Shown here: positions 12,284-22,937 of the stretch, piece after piece
Layout of the letters: every line of letters begins with the position of its first letter
Position numbering within the stretch: the stretch's first letter is position 1
Assembly (NCBI GenBank): GCA_003255025.1
Contig: QANY01008720.1
Span: forward strand, 1,266,605 to 1,330,604
From: Datisca glomerata
Lineage: Eukaryota > Streptophyta > Magnoliopsida > Cucurbitales > Datiscaceae
Direction: 5' to 3'
DNA: 64,000 nt
Program-made: the position numbers and the translations under genes
Notes under the pieces: model-generated
Database searches by the model: none
What the model was told of the DNA's origin: nothing
The model's input: the letters and a program-made list of their open reading frames with translations, nothing else

Positions 12284-13724
12284 TGTTAGAATTATGTCCA
12301 TCATAAAATAGGGTGTAATAACTTTTTATGAGTAAACATTTATTTATTGACATTTATATATTATTGAATTTTATGAATAAATGAACATTTTCTATAATTA
12401 AAGTGTGTTTATAACTTGCTTAAGTCTTAAAACTACTGTCAACGAAAGAAGAGTAAAGACCGACTGGTCTTCCAAACAGACTCTCCTGAGATAGTTTAGA
12501 ATATTATTCGTAGTCTTAACATTGACTAGACAGTCAAGTTCAATTATGACTGTTAGGTTGAATCAAAGGATTCCGGTCTCGGGGCATGAGAATAGAGATT
12601 TTGACTGTTGACCTAGACATGTTATGGAACATGTCGAATAGACCAATAATCAAATAGTTTAGAGCAAAGTCATTTATCTAGCTTTAATTCTAATTGTTAC
12701 ACGTTAAGGGTAATATTTTTAAATATTATGTGGATCGTGAGGTATAAATATTTATTTGTACCAACAGAAAATGTAGCAAGCATGAATCGAGAGTTTATTC
12801 GGCATCAGACCCATAATAGAGTCGTACGATGTCAGGATTAAATAGGTCAGGAATTTATGAAGATTAACCGGGTATTTGAATTCTATAAATTTATTCATGT
12901 TGTCCATTCTATCTTAGGAGTGGCTCATAAGAACACGAATGAGAAACAACGTCAGTTGGACCAAAAATATGTTTTTGGCTAAGGTACACTTCCCGAGCCC
13001 CATATTAGATAGGTGTCATCACTAAATTAGTGAGGAGCAAACGTTCAAATTAATTATTTTGTTATTTTTTGATTATTGAATAATTAGTAAGTAAAATAAA
13101 TTAATTGATAGGGATCAATTTAATTTATCAATTTCGACATAATTTTGACTGTAGGCGAGATGTAAAAATCACACATCACAGTGCAGGGAGAATGTAAATT
13201 TTGATTTTATCATAGAGGGGTATATGGGTAATTATGTAATAAATATATAACATATTTCATTAGAGTTGCATCCCTAACCATAACCACAGTATCTTAAATC
13301 AGAGCAGAAAACGTTTCTCCCCTCCTCCTTACACTATTGCCGCCGAAACCATAAGGGGAAGAGGAAAATTTTGTTTTCTCTTCCATAGTTATTTTGAGAT
13401 CCCACACTCAATTTCTACCAATATCCTTGAGATATATACTTGTGATTCTAATTGGTGGTTGTCGCTGCGAAGATCAATTACTAACTCTGTGAAGAACGAA
13501 CAATGCGAGGTAAAAATTAGATCCCGCCAAATAAAAAAAATTCATTAATTGAAAAAGTAAAATTATTTTTATCTCTACTCGATTCGTTTATATGATTATG
13601 CATGCTCATTGATTGATTTTGTGTTTAATTGATTAAACGTTTGTATGAAATTTTTTTTATATTTCACCCATAAACTAGTTATGATTCATTAATTTTTCTT
13701 CAAAATATTAAACCTGATCCAATA
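12284..13724 (+). repeat. 3' LTR of copia element 1
   Basis: Begins TGTTAGAATTATGTCC and ends CCTGATCCAATA; the terminal CA has decayed to TA. Followed at once by the target duplication GAGAA (13725-13729). Confidence 0.9.
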
Positions 13725-13737
13725 GAGAAGCCCAAAC

Positions 13738-13809
13738 AGGTATGAAAGATTCACTTTGAAATGAAGAATGCCAGTTTTGAATCTTGAATTTTGCAACTTC
13801 GAGTTCCGT
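13738..13809 (-). pseudogene. FIP37: FIP37/WTAP-like gene fragment, exon preceding the retrotransposon insertion
   Basis: A 72-nt phase-0 exon on minus (13809-13738) reads 24 open codons, TELEVAKFKIQNWHSSFQ then SESFIP, matching the FIP37 segment just before the exon at 5184-5107. Acceptor TTCCAG precedes it and a weak donor GTTTGG follows. If copia element 1 and one GAGAA copy are ignored, the intron to the next exon is 83 nt, a normal plant size. The upstream N-terminal exons were not found between here and the GA-rich array. Confidence 0.75.
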
Positions 13810-14149
13810 CTGGAACCAAAAAATAATTTTATGATGAAAACAGTAAGTATTATTGTTTGGAGAAACATCAACGTAACTTGTGTGGACTTCTCATGAACCC
13901 ACCAAAGGTTAATAACAAAATCATAAAACCATTGTATGAAGCCCATCAAAATATCATTATCATGTTGACAGTTACATGCACGCTTATTTTAAATTTATCC
14001 AAGCTCTATCAATTAGGAAAAGCTTGAACAATTTATAGCGAACTCCATGCTATTATTTCCAAAAAAATGTTATAATAAAAGAGAATTAGTACTTTAACAG
14101 TAAAAAGATAGAAACATATAAATGTAAACTTGAAATCGACAACAGGGGT

Positions 14150-14500
14150 TGAGAGCCGTGAGGTCGTGGACCATTTGGAGGATCAGCGGCAGATTTGAGA
14201 CAAGGGAGAGACAAAAAGAGGTAGATCTGAGATAGGGAGACCAAGAGAGGCATATCCGAGACAAGAGAGGCGAGGGAGACGAAGAAAGGAAAATATGACA
14301 CGAGAGAGGCAAGGGAGTGAAGAAACACAGAACTGAGATGAGAGAGGCGAGGGAGACAAAGAGAGGCGGATCTGAGATGAGAGAGGCAAGAGAGATGAAG
14401 AAATGCATGTTTGAGACGAGAGAAACGAGGGAGACGAAGAGAGGCAGAACTGAGACCAGAGAGGTGAGGGAGATGAATATAGGTAGACCTAAATCGAGAG
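14150..14500. repeat. GA-rich minisatellite, about 40-nt unit
   Basis: Repeated units of the type gagacgagagaggcgagggagacgaag with irregular length follow one another. Open frames on both strands here, including a 168-codon minus frame, arise from the repeat having few stops and show serine/leucine-rich or glutamate/arginine-rich low complexity. Confidence 0.8.
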
Positions 14501-15214
14501 GTAAGGGTGATGAGGACACTGACTTGCTGAGTTTGGTAGGTGCGAATGACGAGAAAGAGGCTTGTCTCGACAAGGGAAATGAGAAAGGGTTGAGCTTCAT
14601 CTGAGTTTTAGAGGCTTTTTGGTAATGGGAAAGAGGAAATCGAAGGAGAAAGGAGGAATGGAGAAAGTGAAAAATGAGCTACATGTTTCTCCGATTGCAA
14701 ATGAATTTGATTGTGGAGCTCATCTAACGACTGAGATCATCCTGGCTAGATCTAACGACCAGGATTAATCACAACATGAATACCGGGAAAAAGATTATTT
14801 TTTTTCCTTATTCTCCTATGTCTTTCATATTTCTTTTACTTACAAGATGCTATTGTTAATGCATTAATCTCCTCAGATCAATCATTGTTCATGCATGTGT
14901 CGATGCACGAATAGCTTGCTTTAGGTTTTTTTTCCTTTTCATTTGATTTGTGGGTCTGAGTTTTGGCAGATTTTGCTGCTGTACGAAGGATCTTTGCTGA
15001 TTTTTGTTGTTTTGTCTTCATTTTTAGGGTATTCATCCACGTGGAACCATGAATCACCGCTAAAGGTAGGGTTTCTTCATCCTCTGTCGTTAACCATGGC
15101 TCCATGTTTCCCTCACCCGCTCCACAGTATGCTCACGTGACATTATTCAAGCATGGGGCATGGTATGAGTTTTCTCTTTTAAGTTCCGTCTCCTTTAAAC
15201 ACATTTCATTTTTT
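14501..15214. other. Non-coding stretch, nothing certain
   Basis: Mixed-composition DNA. A splice-like pattern (TTTTTAG at about 15028 and AAAGGTAGGG at about 15064) is visible, but the short segment between does not resemble a known protein. Confidence 0.4.
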
Positions 15215-15584
15215 TGGAGTTTAAGGCAAAATGGTTTTTTGCAAGACTATACCCCAAGAAAAAGCATTTTGTAAAATTATACTCCTCCACTAATTTAAGC
15301 ACCCTCTAACCCCTAGCCCAACTCCTCTCCAAAAGCATATGATGAAGTTACCAAACACCTCCTACGCGAATTCCAACTGATGGCTAAAAAAATAATTATT
15401 ACACTTTTTCAAAACCCACCCCTACATGAAACCCACCACTTAATGTACCTCTTCACCATTTCAAACTCTCCTCAAGTATCTGATTAAGGTATGTTTTTTT
15501 CGAGTTTCTGATTTTTGTAGGTTTTTGGATTTTTAGTAGTTTCTCTAGGGTTTATATAAGTTTCTCTGATTTCTTCTCTAACAT

Positions 15585-15935
15585 GGTTGGGTACACGATG
15601 AATGTGTAGTCATCGTGTAGTGTACAAAAGAGGTACACGACAATCGTGTTGTCCTCTTGTACACTACAAGATGACACACGTTGGTCGTGTACCCCATCGT
15701 GTGGTGTACAAGATGACTACATGATGTCTTCGGAGATGACAATGTAGTCATCCATACATTATACGATAGGGTACACGACCAATGTGTAGTCATGGTGTAG
15801 TGTACACGAGGACTACACGGTCATCGTGTACCCATCCTGTATATTACATGATGATGGTGTACCCATCGTGTAGTCTACACGATGTCTGCACGAGCATCGT
15901 GTAGTCTACACGATAGCTACACGAGCATCGAGTAC
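15585..15935. repeat. Palindromic ACACGATCATCGTGT array, in the leader intron of the DUF1985 gene
   Basis: Alternating tacacgatg and catcgtgta motifs in both orientations, spaced about 10-20 nt. It lies between a donor-like AAGGTATG (15487-15494) and an acceptor CTACAG (about 15973-15978) just before the DUF1985 start, so it appears to be in a 5' intron. Confidence 0.8.
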
Positions 15936-16002
15936 ACTTTAATTCTCTGATCTTATGTCTTCCCTGAATTTTCTACAGGTTATGGCTTCATCATAAATTA
16001 TT

Positions 16003-16300
16003 ATGGCTTCATCAATGAAACTACGATACATCCATGACGTTACAAGAATTCCTAAGGCCATGGCAAATACAAAGTGCAATACGCACGTGATAGATGTTAT
16101 CAAGACCAAGCTGATAACTCTTCAACTCTCCCTATTTAGGAGACATGCTTTGGCCATCTCCTGGATCTCCCATCCTTGAAGTTTTCAGCCACTATCTACC
16201 ACCAGATGCTGACTAGGGAGGCTGTTGACGACACTCCATCTGAGGAGTAAATCTTATTTCTTATCAATGAGGAACCACTGTGATTTTCAAACAATGAGGC
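16003..16300 (+). pseudogene. DUF1985 domain fragment (MULE-borne Ulp1-type gene), frameshifted
   Basis: DUF1985 is the N-terminal domain of Ulp1-protease-like proteins carried by plant MULEs; its own role is not known. The frame starts MASSMKLRYIHDV just after acceptor CTACAG and reaches SLFRR; a one-base shift near 16140 leads into the hallmark CFGHLLDLPSLKF, then IYHQMLTREAVDD and, after a stop, ILFLINEEPL. These match the family pattern of FRR-CFG-LDLP-LKFS-LLLREV. The Ulp1 protease part was not found. Confidence 0.7.
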
Positions 16301-16309
16301 TACACAATT

Positions 16310-16545
16310 CTTACATCGACCACGTGTAAGCATCGTGTAGCCTACATGATCACTACACGAGGCTTATGTACCCATCATGTAGATTTCACAATGGGTACAC
16401 AAACCTCGTGTACTCATCCACTATCCTTCTAGTCACAACTTGATGGTTACACTGACATCATGGACCCATCGTGTAGTATACACGCTAATTTCACTGACCT
16501 CATGTGGCATATATGATAGGTACACGACCACCATATACTCATTCT
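16310..16545. repeat. Palindromic ACACGAT array in an internal intron of the DUF1985 gene
   Basis: The coding text of the DUF1985 fragment breaks into taca/cgat/catcgtgtag units and resumes after the acceptor TGTTTTTCAG (ends about 16583). The unit is the same as in the arrays at 15585, 28290, 47420 and 49280, though more decayed. Confidence 0.7.
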
Positions 16546-16583
16546 TTAACTGGTTTGTCTAACTTATATTACATGTTTTTCAG

Positions 16584-16715
16584 TCGAGGCCTAACTTAGC
16601 CTTACCACAGGTGGATGAGGAAGTTGATGAGGAGAAGATGAAGAAGAGGAAAAGGCCCGAGAGGAGGGCATTTGGAAGAGGGAGGAGAAGAGGCCCAATG
16701 GGGGAGATTGGGTGA
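16584..16715 (+). pseudogene. Charged exon following the DUF1985 fragment
   Basis: Plus-strand frame reads VDEEVDEEKMKKRKRPERR then AFGRGRRRGPMGEIG and a stop: an acidic stretch followed by a basic, Arg/Gly-rich one. Such charged linkers are common between DUF1985 and Ulp1 domains. It starts just after a good acceptor (TTTTTCAG). Assignment to the same gene rests on position. Confidence 0.5.
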
Positions 16716-16799
16716 GGAAATGTTTGATTAGAATGGAGCAAAAGATCAATTTAATGAACAAGAAGAATATGTCCATGCAACTCTCCATTTACTCTCTCT

Positions 16800-17061
16800 G
16801 TCTCCGGATGGCCATCATATGAAAAATCATAACCACCTCGGCTTTATCACTATACAATTCATCCATATTTATTGTGTCCGATACAAGCTAATTCAAATCC
16901 GCATGTTGCTCACTGGACCTAGGACATTGTTTATACAAATCAGCTCGTGATGGCAAATGACAAGTGGTCTCGGGTTCAGGACTAGTATTTAAGTCTAGAA
17001 TTGTTGTATGGCCGTCTCCACGGATGGCTTCATCATGATCATCTACACGGCTGGCATGGCC
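16800..17061 (-). pseudogene. MULE 2 transposase, middle fragment left of copia element 2
   Basis: Read on minus from 17061 downward it parallels MULE 1 at about 48570-48825, including matches to gagaccacttgtc, aataaatatggatga and tatgatggccatcc. Similarity stops at about 16805, where it meets the convergent DUF1985 segment. It continues the frame interrupted at 27733. Stops are present. Confidence 0.75.
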
Positions 17062-18052
17062 AGAATCTTTTTCAATAAAAAGAAAAATAAGCGCAACACA
17101 ACGATTTCCAAAATTGAAACTCTTTTCAATAAGGATCCATTATATATTTATATATTAAATCTACAACATATAAGGATAGGAGTCATATACCTCTTGTACT
17201 CTAAATCAAACGTCCTTGCAAAACCAATCATTCTCCATCCCACGAAACCGTCCAACAATCAATAGACTCTAAGATCCACACCAAGATCTTTCAAGTCAAT
17301 TCTCAATGCATTAGGATGTGTGTGAGCACGTAAAATATTACAAAACACTTTTTATGTCTTTAGATGTACTCAACACATGAGATCTAGAGATTTATTAAGA
17401 AGGATTTTACTGAGACAATTCCACAAAAGACCACGATAATTATTCTTTTAGAGATTTGATTAACTTTTAATCGCAGAAAAAAAAATTATCTAACTCTAAT
17501 GTGTTATCTAGTCAATTCTTGATTAATGAACCGATTAAGTGAGCTATCTCTATAGGCCATTAGAATAATATATGCATATATTCTAGATAATGGCTTATAA
17601 GATATTTAAGGATAACTAAAATTAAAAAATAATATACAATTTTAAATTACCTAATGTATAATGGTGCACAACTACAGTGCCACACGACACTGCAGTTGGT
17701 GTTAAGTATCACAATGCCTCACGACACTATATGTTACGCCACAATGCAGTGTCGTGTGGCACTACACTATTACACACTTACTGTTGTAGTGCACATTGCA
17801 CTACAGCAGTCCATGGTGTGGTCTATGATTCTCAATCATTTATCGACACATGATAATTATTATAAATTAAATATTTATTTTAATTAGATAAAACTCTAGA
17901 TATTAGTTCATTCAAAATTAACATATCTATTATTCTTATCAGCTAAATTATCTGTTATTTCACAAACAACATACTCGGTTGATCTAAATTATAATCTCAT
18001 AATAATTTAATTATCTACTTTCATAAATTAGATATTTTATCTCATTTATTGA

Positions 18053-18087
<35 letters not shown>

Positions 18088-19191
18088 CAATCAATTAGTT
18101 AATCACACATAATTATGTATATGCCCCAGAATTAAAATTCTTTTGCAAGTAAGACATTTTCTCATGTCCTGAAATATTTACACCCTAGATTGCGTAGTAT
18201 AGAGGTGACTTGGGGACCATTGACATATAGTCCTAAGCTCCAATAAACCAGATTATTAATTAAACTATTTAATTAAATAATCTTACTTATTAATTCCATT
18301 ATTACTCCAATATAAATATAGAATTGAACTCTTAGTGATTATATAATGTATTTACAGAATATTCTCCTATAGTCCATTGATATAATCATTTCATGTAGTT
18401 CCGTCCTCCAATTATTGGTTCATAAATTTAAACTGATCAAAATTATCATTTTACCCTTCTAATTACCTCTTGATCCTTAAGTACCATTAATCCACTAGTG
18501 AATGACTAATTTATAATCGTATTATAAATTTGAACTCAATAACCATTCAATTTCAGAATTAACACTTAAGAAGACCAATATACGATCCGTTAGGAAAGCT
18601 TGGATTCTAAATAATGTAAGGTCATGTTACCAACCATCCATATCACCGAATCTGTAAAATAAAAGTCACTAGTATATTTTACAAATAAATCTTAGCGAGT
18701 GAATAAAAAGATCAAGTATACATGCATAGGAGTTCATGACTTTTTAGGATTCAAACTGATCTACATATGATCATCGAATTGATATATATTAAATCTTTAT
18801 GAAAAATGGCACGTTGATAAAGATTTTAATTCACATCTGCCCTTTCATATATAATCTTATTATATAAAGTACCTTCAATAAGATGTCTATCCACATCAAT
18901 GATCCGGTTCTAGATCACATGCATTCAAAATGCTTAGTAAACCGTACTAGCAACCATTCATTAAAAATTTCATACTTTAATATGTTGTTGATAATTTTAT
19001 TCATTATCTATTACCTTAATCCTCTCGTACTAATACAAGATCATAGTCTCATTGATGAATATGAAATTTTCATATACTTATATAAATTATTCAACAATAA
19101 TTTATAAGAACAATTCTAAAAAAAATGTAATCCTCATTAAATTTCATATCAAAATGTCAACACACATGCTTTGGGGGCATGACTCCTAACA
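17062..19191 (-). repeat. 3' LTR of copia element 2, truncated at its outer end
   Basis: Matches 25631-27732 over its length, for example around gcgcaacacaacgatttc, ccacaccaagatcttt and ctcctaaca. Similarity starts only at agaatcttttt (17062); 17002-17061 is MULE sequence. It contains a (TA)n run at about 18059-18083 and a 19-bp hairpin (separate entry). Confidence 0.85.
17676..17763. repeat. Perfect 19-bp inverted repeat inside the left LTR
   Basis: AGTGCCACACGACACTGCA (17676-17694) pairs exactly with 17745-17763 across a 50-nt loop. The right LTR keeps only a weaker version around 26340. Confidence 0.75.
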
Positions 19192-20475
19192 ATCTCTCAT
19201 TTGTCCTAAAGCAAATGTGGGATTTCTCTCAATCTTATATTTCGCACATGACCCTCAAATGACTTCGCAGGAATTATCTTGGTAAATGGGTCAGCCAGGT
19301 TCTGATCCAACGTTATCTACATAATAGTCAGAGCCAGATTCAAATCAAACGTTATATCCCTAACAGTTATATCACCTTGAAGTATGATCCAGACGTCGAC
19401 TTTCGATAATCCTTATCTGATTCTTAATCAGTATATCCAGTGCGATTCAGGACTCCACCTGAATAAACAAGCATATAGTTTCTCATTATTTTAAGATATT
19501 TGAGAATGTGCTTTACTGCAATCCAATGTAACAAACCTGGATTCGATCAATAACGACTCACAATTCTCACTATATAACAGATGTATGGTCTCGTACACAA
19601 CATGACATACATGAGCCTTCCAATTGCTAAAGCATAGGGGACCTTTCTCATATCTTTTTGCTCCTAAGGTGTCTTAAAACATTGTTCTTTGGAGAGGACA
19701 ATTTCATGTATGGTCGGTAGTTGACCTTTCTTGAAATTCTTCATAGAGAATCTCTCCAGCACCTTATCAACATAAGATGCTTGTGAAAGTGTAAAGAGAT
19801 TTTTGTTTCTATCCCTTAGGATTTGGATGCCTAAAGCATAGCTTGCCTCTCCCATATCTTTCATTTGTAATTTCTAAGCTAACCCATTCTTTACATTTGA
19901 CAAAGTTTCTACATCATTCCCAATGAATAGAATATCGTCAACATAAAGAACTAAGAAAACCACTATCTTATCTTTAATATACTTAGAAGCATAGGTTTCA
20001 TCAACATTTTGCTCGAAACCATAAGACTTTTATAATCTCTTTAAAGATAAGATTTCAAGATCTAGCTGCTTGCTATCCATAAATGCATTTAAGCGCCTTA
20101 CATACTTCTTTATCTTGCCCCTTTTGTACGAAACCTTTTGGTTGTATCATATATATGCTTTCTTCAAGAGAGTCATTTAGAAAAGCTCTCTTGACGTCCA
20201 TTTACCATATCTCATTGTCAAAACTTGCGGCTATGGACGAAAGGATGTGAATGGATTTTAGCATGGCCACATGAGAGAATGTCTCTTCACAATCGACTCC
20301 CTCCCTTTGTGTATAGCCCTTGGCTGTTAACTGTGCCTTGAAAGTTTCTACTTTCCCCATATGAAAATCTTTTCTTCTTGAAGATCCATTTACATCCAAT
20401 GGGCCTGACATCTTCAGGTGGATCTACAAGTTCCCAGGCAGAATTGAAATACATTAATTCTATTTTTTGGTTCAT
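19192..20475 (-). pseudogene. Reverse transcriptase and RNase H of copia element 2, broken
   Basis: On minus, reverse transcriptase begins near 20475 with NSAWELVDPPEDVRPIGCKW and IFKKK, then KGYTQREGVDCEETFS and a LTIFYSLGMM-like catalytic region that is damaged. The connection part KDMGEASYALGIQILRD, LSQASYVDKVLERFSMKN is open at 19664-19864. The RNase H end (19192-19640) is barely recognisable, with DPFTKIIPAK-like residues before the purine tract. Multiple stops. Confidence 0.75.
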
Positions 20476-20559
20476 GGCATCTTGTCATTTCTCATTTTCA
20501 GGATCAACCATTGCTTCTTCATAAGATAATGGATCGTCATTATCAGTGTCTGACACTAG

Positions 20560-21670
20560 GACATGTGCTTCTACTTCGTAGCGAATTGATTAACTCACAA
20601 CCCTCACACTATGACGTTGCACTGGAGTTTCCTTTACAGGAATTGTGGTTTCTCTGGTTTGTCATTTATCAGTAGAAATTGAAGGTGGTCTGATCTCATC
20701 AATCGTTAATGCCTCGAGAACTACTTTGCTATGAGGTTTGTAATTTTACATATAGTCATGCTCAAGGAAGATTGCATGTGTCGACAACATCTTTTGATCG
20801 TTATGACTATAAAAGTACCCACCTCTAGTCTCTAGAGCATGGCCTACGAATATGCATACTTCAGACCTTGAGTCTAACTTTCTTATCTTGGGTCTAACAA
20901 TGTGAGTTGGACACCCTCATATACAGAAATGACGTAAACTAGGTTTGGAGCCATTCCATAACTCTAAAGGCGACTTACTTACAGACTCTAAGGGTACTAC
21001 ATTCAAAATGTAAGTAGTCATGTGTAGTGCGTATCCGTAAAATGTAAGTGACCATGATGAATAACTTAACATCGACCTAACCATATCCAATAAGGTTCAA
21101 GTTCCCATTTCTGCAACACCATTTTATCGTAGTGTTCCAGGTGTTGTGAGTTGAGATAGGATTCCACACTCCAATAAATAATTCTTGAATTCTAAATCCA
21201 AGTATTCACCACCTCGATCAGATCGAAGAGTTTTCAATGATTTACTTAATTGCTTTTCAGCTTCAGCCTTGAAATCTTTAAACTTTTCAAAAGTTTCAGA
21301 CTTTCTATGCATTAGGTCACTATAATCATATTTTGAGTATTCGTCAATGAAAGAGACAAAATACTCATACCAACCTCTAGCTTATACATTGATCGGTCCA
21401 CAAACTTCATTATATACTAGTTCAAGTGGTTCCCTAGCTATTTGGCCTTTTCCAGAGAAAGGTCACTTGGTCATTTTACCCTATAGACAGGATTCATAAA
21501 CAAGAAGAGTTTCAACTTTTAGTTCTCTCAAAGCACCATGCTTTGGTAACATGTTTAACCTATCTAGATTAATATGTCCCAATCTAAGATGCCAAAAATA
21601 TGTGTTATCATCATCATGAGAAACTTTTTTTCATTTGTTACTTTTGGGTTTTGCTACTTTAAATAGTTCA
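20560..21670 (-). pseudogene. Integrase of copia element 2, broken
   Basis: On minus: a HLRLGHINLDRLN zinc-binding start near 21590, then HRKSETFEKFKDFKAEAEKQ and the catalytic-core text TLRSDRGGEYLDLEFKNYL (open 21312-21124; the D of SDRGGEY is the second catalytic aspartate of copia integrases), then YILNVVPLESV, CPTHIVRPKIRKLDSRSEV and FYSHNDQKM of the C-terminal part. Stops and frame changes separate the pieces. Confidence 0.8.
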
Positions 21671-21677
21671 AAATTAT

Positions 21678-22000
21678 TTAACGCGCATTCAGTCGGTTTA
21701 AGCATGTACAGTTTGTTTGTACCTTTGGCATGAATACATTCTTAGAAATAATAAACTCTCTAATAATAAAAGAAATTTTGAATAACTGTTCTTGCAAAAA
21801 AGAAAGAGAGATCAAATTTTTTAAAAATCCAGAAATAAAATAAACATTGTTCAAAACTAAATAATTATATCCAAAAAGTAAATGGACTGTCCCTAATGCT
21901 TTAGCTGACACGAGTACACCCCTGCCAACTCTCAAAATGACCTCGCCATCAGCCATCTCCCTTGACGAATTTGAAGTATCTGCAAAGGAGAACATACATG
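21678..22000 (-). pseudogene. Protease-region fragment of copia element 2
   Basis: The open minus frame holds MADGEVILRVGRGVLVSAKA, LLFGYNYLVLNNVYFISGFL and LKNLISLSFL, matching the segment between copia gag and integrase, whose protease uses one Asp from DSGA. The DSGA box itself lies in a damaged part near 22000. Confidence 0.65.
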
Positions 22001-22937
22001 GTTAGTGGATCCTGAATCAAGTATCTAGGATGACAAATCATATTCCACAAAGCAAGCTTCAAGAACAAGTAAATCATATTTACTTTTCTTTTTCAGCTCG
22101 GAGAGATACTTGTTACAGTTTCTCTTTCAATGACCTTCAACCCCATTATAGAAACATTTTCCTTTGGGCTTGTTGACGTTCTCGTTCTTCTTAGTTTTTG
22201 GCGATGTCTTGGCTTTCTTCCCTTTCTTGTTCTTACTTTTGTCCTTACCATTGATCTTCTTCCTCTTGTTACTTTTAACAGTAGTGGAATAAGGCTCTTT
22301 TGCTCGACAACATTTGCCTTACCCTTTTTGGTCATTCTAAGGTCAAGTGACTCAAAATTCTACAGTTCGTTAATAATTGGGTCACGTTGAATTATAACTT
22401 GTTCATAACATAGTTGCTCATAAACGTAGAAAAATCTGGTGTGAGTGACTTAGGTATAATGCTAACTTGAGTTCGTTCATCAATGGTCGCCCCGTGTACT
22501 TCTACCTCATGCATTTTGTTGATCATGTTCAAAACATGTTCTCACGCAGAAGTACCCTTTCTCTTCTTAGTCGTCATATAGCTCCTAGTGGCCTCATGAC
22601 GACTTTGATCAGACTACTGCCTAAACATTGCCTGTAGAGATTCCATAATCTCATAGGCAGGTTTCATGCTTTCATGATTGGTTCTCTAAACCTCACTCAT
22701 GCTCACAAGTATGTAGCATTTGGCCTTGTTGTTTGATATGATCCAAGCATCATGTTTGTCCCTAACATTCTTAGGGGCATTAGCAGCGGGCTCATCAGGA
22801 TATTCCTCAGTAAGAACGAATTTATCGTTTTCACAAATCAGCATTAAGTTCATATTTGATTTTGAACATATGAAATTATCGCCATTCAATTTCTTAAGAG
22901 CGAGTAAAGCAGTAACATGGTTACCCATGATAGACAT
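22000..22937 (-). pseudogene. gag of copia element 2, broken
   Basis: The start at 22937 gives MSIMGNHVTALLALKKLNGD, then NMNLMLICENDKFVLTEEYP, RDKHDAWIISNNKAKCYIL and, further on, a lysine-rich linker with ANVVEQK and a shifted zinc knuckle near 22110 (VEGH-KRNC). The N-terminal 80 codons are open; the rest is split over frames. The same protein is encoded by element 3 at 51288. Confidence 0.78.

Larger units (their letters stand above)
5260..13724 (+). mobile_element. Ty1/copia retrotransposon, element 1 (complete ends, decayed genes)
   Basis: Two LTRs (5260-6722 and 12284-13724) in direct orientation enclose a leader, gag, integrase, reverse transcriptase and RNase H in the order that defines Ty1/copia. 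A 5-bp target duplication GAGAA lies at 5255-5259 and 13725-13729, so both ends are precise. A tRNA-Met-like primer site follows the 5' LTR and a purine tract precedes the 3' LTR. Many stops and shifts mean it cannot encode its own proteins. It sits in an intron of the FIP37-like fragment. Confidence 0.93.

Noticed and set aside
14094..14600. A 168-codon open frame on minus, and a 95-codon frame on plus, in the GA-rich region
   Set aside because: Both are low-complexity by-products of a stop-poor minisatellite; no protein family pattern.
17002..17061. TGTTGTATGGCC as the true left edge of the copia element 2 LTR
   Set aside because: 17002-17061 aligns with the MULE 1 transposase (reverse complement of about 48580-48640) and not with the other LTR, so the LTR begins at 17062.
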